Positions 26,528 to 35,164 of a stretch of 63,931 nt of DNA are shown piece after piece. Position 1 is the first letter of the stretch, and each line of letters begins with the position of its first letter. The translations under genes and the position numbers were made by a program. A model generated the notes under the pieces. That model saw only the letters and a list, made by a program, of their open reading frames with translations, did no database searches and was not told the origin of the DNA. This stretch comes from Rhodopirellula sp. (lineage in GTDB: Bacteria; Planctomycetota; Planctomycetia; Pirellulales; Thermoguttaceae), in contig JAAYEH010000003.1 of NCBI GenBank assembly GCA_012728855.1, positions 1 to 63,931 of the forward strand, in the 5' to 3' direction.

Positions 26528-28552
26528 CTACCGCTGCCGCCTCAGTTCCGAGAGGTACTCGCCGCTCGACGGATAGCGGGCTTGCTCGTAATTGCTCAGC
26601 GGTCGCTTTGGCTGCCGCGACAGCGAGCGGCAATAGCATACCAGGTCGATCAGTTTTTCCTCGCTGACCGTCCAGCAGGCTGGATGCGGAGTGCCCGGCA
26701 TTCCCAACAGGATGCGGCGATAAATCGATTCCGGCTCGTCGCCGCCTTTCAGCGGTTCGTTCACTAGATCGCGCGGCCGGGCAATTCGGCCTTGATCATC
26801 CCAGGGGTCGGGCGAATCGGCGGCGCCCCGGCCGTCGTCGCCGTGGCAATGGTTGCAGCCGAGATCGAAATAGCTGGCTCGACCGCGTGCAATCGCCGGC
26901 GGATCGGCCTGTCCGATCGGCCCGACGCGGACCGTTTCGCCCGGCGTCGTGCAGATCTTCATCGCCTGGCGCACGTCGTCTTCGTCGATCTCTTCCCCTT
27001 GGTCGATCAGTGTCTTGATCAAGTGTTCCCCGACTCCCTCCCGGTAGATCCGTTGTACCTCTCGCGCCAACAGGGCCCTTTGGTCTTCGCTGAGATTCTC
27101 GAACGACCGCATCGCCGTGCCGGGCATTCCTCGCAACAGAACCGACTCAATATCGGCGAGCGTCGCAACCCCGTTGCGAGTGCTCGGCAGCCGGAATCTA
27201 CCACTGCGAAGGTTCTGGGGTTTGGGAAACAAATGTCTGGCCGCACGGCCGTTGCCGTCGCCGTTTTCACCGTGGCACGCACCGCAGTGCGCGGCGTAGA
27301 GATCGGCGCCGGATGTGCGTGATCCGCCTTCCGTGCCAGGATCGCCGGCAATGTCTCCGTCGATACCGGCCGCCGTCACTCGCCGCAATTCCTCCGCAAG
27401 CTCCGCGTCGCGCGGGCTGGCGGCAAGTCTCGCCTGTAAGTCGCCGATTCGCAGCTCATGGTAATGCGCCCCGTCGAGCCGATCGAGAAAGCGTTCGGCC
27501 CGGCCGGTCTCATCCAGAAGCGAGAGCGTGATTGCCATGCCGCGCGCAACGGCGGCGTCTTCCATCGCCTCGACGTTCAACTGCTTGAACCACTTCTGCG
27601 CTTCCCGATAATTGCCCAATTCGCATTCAATCTGGCCCATTTCACCCGCTACCCGCTGCCGAAGATCCGATTGCGGGTATAAGGACTCCAATACGGCTCG
27701 GGCCTCCTCGATACGCCCCAACCTTCGCAGCGTCGCGGCCACTCTGAGCTTGGCGGCCCCGTTTCCCGAAGCAAGATTGACCAACACCGCATACTGCCCC
27801 AGAGCCTCTTCGAGCCGATCTTGCTCCGCCAGCAGGTCGCCCAAAGCCGTACGCGCCATTTCATGGCGCGGCTGACCGGCCAATGCCCTCTCATACTCCG
27901 CTCGCGCCCGCTCGAAGCATTCGGCTCGTCGCAGCAACTCGCCCTCCCGCATTCCCATCCAACTCCAATAGTCGCCATGTACGTAGGCCCGATGCGGATC
28001 GCCCGGCAAGGTGGCTTCCCAGGCATCGAGAACCACGCCCACTTTTCGCGGGTCGCCGATCGCGAGATAGCCTCTCACGAGAGCCTCGCAGAGATCTGTC
28101 GGCGAAATACCGGCGGCGGTCATCGCCGCGAGTTCCTCTTCAACCCCTTCCAGCCGCTCGCCTTTCTCGATGCTTCCCAGGCGGGTCTCCTGTTGGATTT
28201 CCTTTTCCGGCGCTCCTTGTCGTTCGGCCGACTGGATCGCTTCGCTCCATCGCTCGTACTGGTGCAAGTGCCGAAGGCAAGTCGCCCGCATCAACTCCGT
28301 CGTGCCGTCGGCCGGATCGAGCCAGGCCGCCCAACCGAGCCACTGCTCTGCAGCACTGATCGCCCCGTCACTCACTCGCGCCGACGCCATCATCTGCGTC
28401 CACCAAACCAGGACCGGCCGCCCGTAGAGAAAGACGACCGGCAAGGCAAACGCGGCCAACAAGACGACGACTGCTCGCCGGCGCGGAGGAAGCGGCGAAG
28501 AGCGGCTCGGCGCGGAATTGCCTTGCTCGGCAAGGTTCTCAAAAGCTGTCAT
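26528..28552 (-). CDS. Membrane-anchored TPR protein with two cytochrome c domains
   Basis: 674 residues. One N-terminal membrane segment (RRRAVVVLLAAFALPVVFLY) is followed by about eight TPR-like repeats (residues 60-380). Two cytochrome c modules come next: CGACHGENGDGNG (about 420) with downstream RGMPGTAMRSFENLSEDQ, and CNHCHGDDGRGA (about 564) with LLGMPGTPHP. The Met of each MPG motif is the likely distal heme ligand. The protein should sit on the outer face of the cytoplasmic membrane. It starts in divergent orientation 166 bases from the FG-GAP heme protein gene. Confidence 0.88.
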   Translation of the reverse strand: MTAFENLAEQGNSAPSRSSPLPPRRRAVVVLLAAFALPVVFLYGRPVLVWWTQMMASARVSDGAISAAEQWLGWAAWLDPADGTTELMRATCLRHLHQYERWSEAIQSAERQGAPEKEIQQETRLGSIEKGERLEGVEEELAAMTAAGISPTDLCEALVRGYLAIGDPRKVGVVLDAWEATLPGDPHRAYVHGDYWSWMGMREGELLRRAECFERARAEYERALAGQPRHEMARTALGDLLAEQDRLEEALGQYAVLVNLASGNGAAKLRVAATLRRLGRIEEARAVLESLYPQSDLRQRVAGEMGQIECELGNYREAQKWFKQLNVEAMEDAAVARGMAITLSLLDETGRAERFLDRLDGAHYHELRIGDLQARLAASPRDAELAEELRRVTAAGIDGDIAGDPGTEGGSRTSGADLYAAHCGACHGENGDGNGRAARHLFPKPQNLRSGRFRLPSTRNGVATLADIESVLLRGMPGTAMRSFENLSEDQRALLAREVQRIYREGVGEHLIKTLIDQGEEIDEDDVRQAMKICTTPGETVRVGPIGQADPPAIARGRASYFDLGCNHCHGDDGRGAADSPDPWDDQGRIARPRDLVNEPLKGGDEPESIYRRILLGMPGTPHPACWTVSEEKLIDLVCYCRSLSRQPKRPLSNYEQARYPSSGEYLSELRRQR

Positions 28553-28718
28553 GAATCGAATCGTTACATTCCGAGAAGGCAGATGCGAGAAGAAGGCGGT
28601 TACCTTACCATTTTAGTGTAATGCAACACTCGCAGATACGCCGACGAGCGGGTAAAATTCATTACAGACGGGCAGCGCGCGACGGGAAACACCGCCACTT
28701 CAGTAGACCTCTTGGCAG

Positions 28719-30344
28719 ATGACAGGCAAACGGCTACCGCGGCGGATCCGCAACGGCGTCTGGGGAACTCTGGCTTTCTTGGCCTGCACGGGGTTTGCGT
28801 TGGTGGTTTGGCGAGCGTGGCCGGATGGCATCGGGTGGCAGAAGCCCCCCGAGCGCTCGCGAAATGCCTCCTCCCCCAACGTACAGGACAGTCTCGCGGA
28901 ATCCCGGATCGTGGCATTCTGCAGCGATTGCCATCCGATGCCGCGGCCGGAGAGTTTTCCGCGCGACCGCTGGCATAAAGAGGTTCAAATCGGCTACGAG
29001 TTCTACGCGCGATCGGGTCGCAACGACCTCGATCCTCCGCCGATGCGGCAGACTGTCGCCTGGTATCGATCCCGCGCACCGCAAGAAGTCCTGTTTTCCA
29101 AGCCGAAAGAGGCTGAAACTCCGCTGGGCGTCAAGTTCTCCGTTGACAAGCTGCCCTGGACGGGCCCCAAGGGCCAGATGCCCGAGATCGCTCACATGCG
29201 GCTGGCTCGACTCGCCCCGGATACCCGCCCTCTCCTCTTGCTGTGCGATATGCGTTTCGGCAATGTCTGGTCCGTCGATGTGCGCCACGCACAGCCATAC
29301 CCAAAGAGCCTAGCGCGGCTGAAGCATCCCTGCCATATCGAACCGTGCGATCTCGACCAGGACGGCAACATCGACCTGATCGTAGCAGATTTGGGCAGTT
29401 CTCGCCCCAGCGATCACGACCGAGGTCGAGTCGTCTGGCTGCGGAGCGCCGACGACTCCTCTTCGATGGAGGAAATTGTGCTCGCCTCGGGGCTGGGGCG
29501 AGTCGCCGACGTTCGCCCTGCCGACTTCGATGCCGACGGACGTCTCGACTTGGTTGTCGCGGAGTTCGGGCACTATCAGACGGGGAGGATCCTCCTGCTG
29601 GAGAATCTCGCTGCCTCCAAGGAACCACCCCGCTTTGAAATCAAAGTGCTCGACCAACGGCCCGGAACGATTCACGTGCCTGTCCACGATTTCGATGGCG
29701 ACCGGCGCCTCGATTTCGTCGCATTGATCAGCCAGGAGTGGGAGCATGTGGAGGCGTTTCTCAGTCGTCCGGGAGGAAGATTCGACCGCCGAGTCCTCTG
29801 GGCCGGCCCCGATTTGACCTTCGGATCCAGCGGCATCGAGCTGTTCGATCTCGACCGCGACGGCGACATGGACATCCTCTACACCAACGGCGATGCGTGG
29901 GACAACATGTACGCCACGCCATCCCACGGCGTTCAGTGGCTGGAGAATCTCGGCGATGTGCGGTTTGCCTATCACCGGCTCACCGATATGCCGGGGGCCT
30001 ACCGCGCCTTGGCCGGCGATCTCGACCTCGACGGCGACCACGATATCCTCGTCACCGCCTGGCTTCCCCCGCCCGTCATGCCTGGCGGCGTGCTCGCCGC
30101 GCCGCTGGCCTCGATTGTCTGTCTGGAGCAAATCGAGCCGGGGGAATTCGTCCGGCACACCCTCGAGACCGGCTCTCCATACTACGCCACATTCGAATTG
30201 GCCGATTTCGATGGCGATGGTGATCTCGATTTCGCTCTTGGCCCTGGTCCGCACGTGGCCAATGCTTCGCAGAAGTCGCACTGGCTCGCAGTTTGGTGGA
30301 ACCAAACCCTCCCCGGCAGAAAACAGTCGGGATCGCTTCGATGA
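28719..30344 (+). CDS. FG-GAP/VCBS-repeat protein with N-terminal heme motif
   Basis: 541 residues. A signal anchor (WGTLAFLACTGFALVVWRAW) precedes the heme motif CSDCHP (Cys about 68). Six calcium-loop repeats follow: DLDQDGNIDLIVADLG, DFDADGRLDLVVAEFG, DFDGDRRLDFVALI, DLDRDGDMDILYTNGD, DLDLDGDHDILVTAW and DFDGDGDLDFALGPG. These form a beta-propeller as in integrin-type domains. The DxDxDG loops bind calcium in known relatives. It is divergent from the cytochrome-TPR gene and converges with the LEPR-XLL gene, 32 bases apart. Confidence 0.87.
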   Translation: MTGKRLPRRIRNGVWGTLAFLACTGFALVVWRAWPDGIGWQKPPERSRNASSPNVQDSLAESRIVAFCSDCHPMPRPESFPRDRWHKEVQIGYEFYARSGRNDLDPPPMRQTVAWYRSRAPQEVLFSKPKEAETPLGVKFSVDKLPWTGPKGQMPEIAHMRLARLAPDTRPLLLLCDMRFGNVWSVDVRHAQPYPKSLARLKHPCHIEPCDLDQDGNIDLIVADLGSSRPSDHDRGRVVWLRSADDSSSMEEIVLASGLGRVADVRPADFDADGRLDLVVAEFGHYQTGRILLLENLAASKEPPRFEIKVLDQRPGTIHVPVHDFDGDRRLDFVALISQEWEHVEAFLSRPGGRFDRRVLWAGPDLTFGSSGIELFDLDRDGDMDILYTNGDAWDNMYATPSHGVQWLENLGDVRFAYHRLTDMPGAYRALAGDLDLDGDHDILVTAWLPPPVMPGGVLAAPLASIVCLEQIEPGEFVRHTLETGSPYYATFELADFDGDGDLDFALGPGPHVANASQKSHWLAVWWNQTLPGRKQSGSLR

Positions 30345-30376
30345 GCCGATGGCCGCCGACCAGTCGCCATCTACCG

Positions 30377-33300
30377 CTATTCCCAGCAAGCAAATATCCG
30401 GTCGACCCCGTTGATGTCCGTCGTCTCGCCGGTTCCGGTCTTGGACAGTTCGACCGCCTCAAACTTGTTCAACCAAAGGATCTGGGCCAGATTCTCCAAG
30501 GAAACGCCTTCCGGCGGGCCGTAGGTGGCCTGATCCACCAGAGCGTCGGTGAGGATCGCCTCGTCTTCGGCGGCGACCGCGTCGGCATTGATCTCGTCGA
30601 AGAAGCGGGCGTGGTTGGCAAACGCTGTTAGGACGTTCGTGCCGGAAAGGGTTACATCGGTCGCCGTGCCCACCAGTCGGTCGACGCGAGCGCTTCCCTT
30701 AAAATTGGCGACGTCGTGGCCGAACTTCGCCTCGGCAAGCACTTCGTCGAACAAGCGTGCCCATAGCTTGTACCCCGGGCCAACGAGTTGGGCGACCAGA
30801 GGCTTCGCCGTGAAAACGTCGTTTTCCACGCGGGGGTCGTTCGGTTCGACAAAATCGGAGAAATGCGCGACGTCGTACCCGGCACCGCTGCTGTAGGCCA
30901 ACACCGACGGGAAGTTGAAGACGGTAATGGAATATGCGGGATGGCTGCCGCTGAGCGTTACCTTTTGCGGGTTGCCGACGAGGGTATCGTCTCCATTCGA
31001 GTCCGCCAACGCAACCTGGTCTGCGCTCTGGTTCTGATTGAGGCGGTAGACTTCCACGGTGCCGAACCCGTGGGTGGTGACAGTATAAGTCGGCGCAACG
31101 AGGCTGGCTTCCAACGGGCGGAGCGTGAAGGCGTCCGCGTCGGGCGTGTCGTGAAGGATAAGTTTGTCGATGATTCGGCCGCCTCTGCCGTAGGCGACGA
31201 TTGTGTCGAAGCCTCTGGCGACGTGCCAGACGCTGCCGGTTCCGCTGAGGAAACGGGCGGAAACGGGCGTGATCCGCAGGAAGTCGTTCGCCGCCGAACC
31301 GCGGAAGATCACCTTGTCGGCGCCATTCTGGCCGAGTTCGGCGTCGGCAAACATCAACTTGAAGCCCTTGACCAGGTTGAAGTACCCTTCGCCGCTCATC
31401 CTCGCCCAGACCGGAAAGTACTCCAGCAGGTCGTCGCCCGGCGAATCCCGGAAAAAGACGGTGTCGCCGCCGCCGTTTCCGCGGGCGAAGATCGATTCAG
31501 ATCGGACGAGGATCGACACGCCGTCACCGGTCATTTCGCCCGACCCTGGTCCAGCCTGATAGCTATTGGTTCCCTTCGAACCCCAAACCGTAACATTGTC
31601 TTGGCCATCGCCGCCATCGTAGTCGATCGATCCGACGTTCGAGACATCGAGCGTGTAGCCTTCGCCGTTCAGGGTGCCCGAGGTGGGACGGAGCACAGCA
31701 TCGTCCGGTCCGCCGCCGCCGAGAAACCGCACCGGATCGCCGCCGCCAAGACCGTCGAAGGTGAACGTGCTCGCCTCGGCAGGATCGAATTGATAATCGA
31801 TGCCTTTGATGACAAGCTTGCGGCCGGCGGAAGCGTCGAATTCGAAGGCATCGCTCGCAGAGGTGCCGTACACCGAAACCGACGCGCCCTCGTGCCGCAC
31901 AAGATTCGCGATCCGCAAATCCACGGTTCCGCTGTCGGCATGAAGCCGGATATAGGAGGTTTCACCCGCCTGGACCACCTCGTCCAGGCGTTGGATGCCG
32001 CCGATCGCCGAAGCGGTCTGCCGCACGCCGAGCGATGCGTCGTACAACACAAGCTCCACATCCTCGCGCAATGCCTGCACGGTCAGCCAACCGTCGCGAA
32101 TGGCCGGAATCTTATACCAGGCATCGCTGCTCAACAGATCCGGCACGGAGATTTCCACAAAGTCGGTTGGCGGCAACTCCGTGGCTGACGCGAAAATCAC
32201 TTCGGTCACCGTCGACGCACTGACGCCGAACGAATCGGTCACTTCCAGGCGAACGCTCACCGGAGTATCCGATCCGAAACGGACCAGGTCCGCCCACGGC
32301 ACCGTGTCGTGTTCACCGCTGTAGGCCCATATGCCCCGTTCGCCGATGTCCCAACGATAAAAAGCGATCGAGTCGCCGAAGGGAGCATCGGGATCATAGG
32401 AGGCGCTGGCATCCAGAGTAAGATCCTGGCCGAAACTCACGTAGTACGGTCCGCCCGGGTCCGCCACGGGCGCGTCGTTCACATTGGCGACGGTGATTTC
32501 GAACTCGTCTTCCGCCGACTCGCCGTGCGGATCAACCGCCGTAACCTTGACGGTCACCGTGCCCACGTCGTCATTGGCGGGCGTGCCGCTGAAGGTCTGG
32601 GTCGCCGGATCGAATCCGAGCCACGAGGGCAAGGGCGAACCGTCGGCCAAGGTGGCGGAGTACGTTAGCGGATCGCCGTCAATGTCTTCAAAAGTGTCGG
32701 CCGGGAGAGTTTCGTGAAACGGTGCCCTTTGCGGAGTCGTCCAGCCCTCAGCGGGGTTGGCGACCGTAGGCGGATCGTTGACCGGCCTGAAGGTAATCGT
32801 GAAAGTCTCTTCGGCGGAAACGTTGTTGCCGCCGTAGGCGACGCCGCCGTCATCCTTGAGTTGCACGGTAATGACTGCCGTGCCGTAGGCATTGGGCGCG
32901 GGCTCGTAGGTGAGTTCTCCGGTGAGAGAATCGATGGTGGGCAGGAGGGCGAAAAGGTCGTCGTTTTCGACCAGAATCAGAAACTCCAGCGCCTGCGCCC
33001 ATTCGTTTGCCGCGCCAGGGTCGATGAAGATGGCCCAACCGCCGGTGCTGTGCTGTCCCGAATCCTCGTCGACCGCCTCGTCCTCCCCACGGGTGAAAGA
33101 CGGGGGATCATTGACCGCGTTCACCGTGATGGTGAACGTTTCCTCGGTGGCGTTCGTTCCGTCCGACACCGTGACCGTGACGGTTGCCGTGCCAAACTGA
33201 TTGTCCGCAGGCCGCAGGGTGAGTGTCCGGTCCGCGCCACTGCCGTCGAGTTCGAGATGGGTGTCGGGAAGCAGCGCCGGATTGTCGGAAGTGACCGTTA

Positions 33301-33508
33301 CGGCCAGTTCGGCTGCCGGCGTTTCCAGGTCGTCAACCGTAAAAGGAATTGCGCCCGTCGGCACATCTTCGACGGTGGATTGATCGCCGATGTCACTGAT
33401 CGTCGGCGGTACACCCGATAGGAGGGTGCGAGGTTCCAGGGATTCAAAGAGACGGCGGCGGAGTCGGAGGTGGAACGGCCGGCGATGGTTTCGTCCGTGG
33501 ACAGGCAC
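30377..33508 (-). CDS. LEPR-XLL surface protein with cadherin/Ig-like repeats
   Basis: 1043 residues. The start has an Arg-rich run ending RLFESLEPRTLLSGVPP, the LEPR-XLL motif that replaces a normal signal peptide in many planctomycete surface proteins. Then come repeated beta-sandwich units with TVTVSDGTNATEETFTITV, NDPPTV and PFHETLPADTFEDIDGDPLT, the dystroglycan/cadherin-like pattern with putative calcium sites. A C-terminal half of about 500 residues follows (SDAFEFDASAGRKLVIKGID) with RTX-like D-rich turns but no clear catalytic motif. Probably an extracellular adhesive or structural protein. No PEP-CTERM or LPXTG anchor is visible. Confidence 0.88.
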   Translation of the reverse strand: MPVHGRNHRRPFHLRLRRRLFESLEPRTLLSGVPPTISDIGDQSTVEDVPTGAIPFTVDDLETPAAELAVTVTSDNPALLPDTHLELDGSGADRTLTLRPADNQFGTATVTVTVSDGTNATEETFTITVNAVNDPPSFTRGEDEAVDEDSGQHSTGGWAIFIDPGAANEWAQALEFLILVENDDLFALLPTIDSLTGELTYEPAPNAYGTAVITVQLKDDGGVAYGGNNVSAEETFTITFRPVNDPPTVANPAEGWTTPQRAPFHETLPADTFEDIDGDPLTYSATLADGSPLPSWLGFDPATQTFSGTPANDDVGTVTVKVTAVDPHGESAEDEFEITVANVNDAPVADPGGPYYVSFGQDLTLDASASYDPDAPFGDSIAFYRWDIGERGIWAYSGEHDTVPWADLVRFGSDTPVSVRLEVTDSFGVSASTVTEVIFASATELPPTDFVEISVPDLLSSDAWYKIPAIRDGWLTVQALREDVELVLYDASLGVRQTASAIGGIQRLDEVVQAGETSYIRLHADSGTVDLRIANLVRHEGASVSVYGTSASDAFEFDASAGRKLVIKGIDYQFDPAEASTFTFDGLGGGDPVRFLGGGGPDDAVLRPTSGTLNGEGYTLDVSNVGSIDYDGGDGQDNVTVWGSKGTNSYQAGPGSGEMTGDGVSILVRSESIFARGNGGGDTVFFRDSPGDDLLEYFPVWARMSGEGYFNLVKGFKLMFADAELGQNGADKVIFRGSAANDFLRITPVSARFLSGTGSVWHVARGFDTIVAYGRGGRIIDKLILHDTPDADAFTLRPLEASLVAPTYTVTTHGFGTVEVYRLNQNQSADQVALADSNGDDTLVGNPQKVTLSGSHPAYSITVFNFPSVLAYSSGAGYDVAHFSDFVEPNDPRVENDVFTAKPLVAQLVGPGYKLWARLFDEVLAEAKFGHDVANFKGSARVDRLVGTATDVTLSGTNVLTAFANHARFFDEINADAVAAEDEAILTDALVDQATYGPPEGVSLENLAQILWLNKFEAVELSKTGTGETTDINGVDRIFACWE

Positions 33509-33973
33509 GGCGTTACCCCTTAATCAGGGATATCTTGGTACACTACAGAGCTAAAGAGCTGCGAATGGGGCGCGGGGGCCGAACTATAGACGCAAAATGA
33601 AGGTAATTCGTTCGATAACATTTGTGACGAGAATGGGGAATATACTAGTCAGACTATCGGCCCAGCACAGTTTCGTCAAATTCTTGGGCGGATTTCGCAG
33701 CCAGTTGCTCGCAAACAACGAGTGGACTTAGCAGCCCGGCTGCTCTGGGCAGCCGGGCTGCTAAAACGTCGGCGAGTCACTTGGCATATAATGTGCGGTT
33801 AGAGTCGGGCTGGTGAAGATTTCTGCTCCGATTCGGGGGGCGGGAACTATTCGCGGCGGGTTCTGACACGGAAAATAGAGTAACTTTACCAATAGTCTTC
33901 CGCCGCCCGGGGCGACAGTCGGAGAAGCCCACGAGCGTCGGACAGCACAAAACTGAGGCAGAACGAGTCATTT
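33509..33973. other. Divergent intergenic region
   Basis: 465 bases between divergent genes, so it should hold promoters for both. No clear -35/-10 pair was fixed. The palindrome at 33728-33764 lies in the middle. Confidence 0.5.
33728..33764. repeat. Perfect 16-bp palindrome in a divergent promoter region
   Basis: TTAGCAGCCCGGCTGC and its complement around the loop TCTGG, followed by AAAA. It resembles a terminator hairpin but lies between two divergent genes, so it is more likely a repeat or regulator site. Confidence 0.7.
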
Positions 33974-35164
33974 ATGTGGACGCTGCTGCTCATCACGGCA
34001 CTGGGGGTTGCCCCTCCGACAACTGAAATTCAAACGCTCGGCGGCCAGGTACACACCGGACCGATCAAGGAACTGAACGGCCGGCATGTCATCGTCGAAA
34101 CCACTGACGGCCCGGTATCCGTGGACCTGGAGCAGCTTGCCGGCCTCGTCCCGAAAACAGTCGAAACGAAGGAGGCCGATCGCGGGATCGTCCGGGTCGA
34201 AATGGCCGATGGAACGTCCCTGGCCGCTCTGGAATACAGCGCCGGCGATGGCCTCGCTCGAATCGATCTCGTCGGCGGCCAGACGCTCGAGATGCCCACG
34301 CAGGATGTTCTTGCGGTTCGGCTGCAAGCGGATGATGACGTGATCGCCGACCAATGGGCGAAGACGCGGCATGAGGATGTCACGACAGATCGCCTCGTGG
34401 TCCGCAAGGGCGCGTTGCTTGATTTCCACCGTGGCGTGGTCGGAGACGTGAACCATGCCACGATTCAATTCCAACTCGACGGCGACGTACTGGCCGTAAA
34501 GCGAGCGAAGGTCTTCGGCATCGTCTACTACCACTCGCTCGGACGCGATCTGCCGGAGCCGCTCTGTCGCCTCACCGACACTTCGGGGTCGATCTGGATG
34601 GTCCGCGATCTTTCGCTCGACGACGAGGGGCTTTCTTGGACCACGCTCCTGGGGCAGCAAATCCGGCGCCCCTTGGCCTCCGTGGCACGAATCGATTTCT
34701 CCCGCGGAAAGATCGTTTATCTCAGCGACCTGGAGCCGGACTCGCTCGATTGGTCGCCTTATCTCGGCGGTTTTGGGCAACTCGCCGCCCGTGCCGAGTT
34801 CTATGCGCCGAGGAAAGATACGAATCTCGCCGGCGTTCCCTTGGAACTGAACGGCAAGATGTATCCCAAGGGAGTCGCGCTGCACAGCCGGACGGAGGTG
34901 GTTTATCGCTTGCCGGGCGATTTCCGCCGGTTCAAGGCAATCGCCGGGATCGACGACGCCGTCCGTCCCCGCGGCAATGTCCATTTGGTGGTGCGGGGCG
35001 ACGGCCGTCTGCTGTACGAATCGGAGATCACTGGAAGCGATCCTCCCGAATCGTTGGATTTTGACATCTCCGGCGTCCGCCGCCTGACGGTTCTCGTCGA
35101 CTTCGGCAAGGATCTGGACGTGGCTGATCATCTGGATCTCTGTGACGCAAGGATTGTGAAATGA
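33974..35164 (+). CDS. NPCBM-domain protein
   Basis: 396 residues. A short signal-like start (MWTLLLITALGVAPP) leads to a beta-rich N-terminal half (TLGGQVHTGPIKELNGRHVI). The C-terminal part is an NPCBM/NEW2 carbohydrate-binding-like domain: DTNLAGVPLELNGKMYPKGV, ALHSRTEVVYRLPG, RFKAIAGIDD and GNVHLVVRGDG. Its stop overlaps the start of the next gene (ATGA), so it is translationally coupled to the HtrA-like protease and likely works with it outside the cytoplasm. Confidence 0.88.
   Translation: MWTLLLITALGVAPPTTEIQTLGGQVHTGPIKELNGRHVIVETTDGPVSVDLEQLAGLVPKTVETKEADRGIVRVEMADGTSLAALEYSAGDGLARIDLVGGQTLEMPTQDVLAVRLQADDDVIADQWAKTRHEDVTTDRLVVRKGALLDFHRGVVGDVNHATIQFQLDGDVLAVKRAKVFGIVYYHSLGRDLPEPLCRLTDTSGSIWMVRDLSLDDEGLSWTTLLGQQIRRPLASVARIDFSRGKIVYLSDLEPDSLDWSPYLGGFGQLAARAEFYAPRKDTNLAGVPLELNGKMYPKGVALHSRTEVVYRLPGDFRRFKAIAGIDDAVRPRGNVHLVVRGDGRLLYESEITGSDPPESLDFDISGVRRLTVLVDFGKDLDVADHLDLCDARIVK

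Noticed and set aside
30788..32188. Long plus-strand open frame opposite the LEPR-XLL gene
   Set aside because: No domain, no ribosome site; the minus strand has repeated Ig/cadherin-like units and a LEPRTLLS start.
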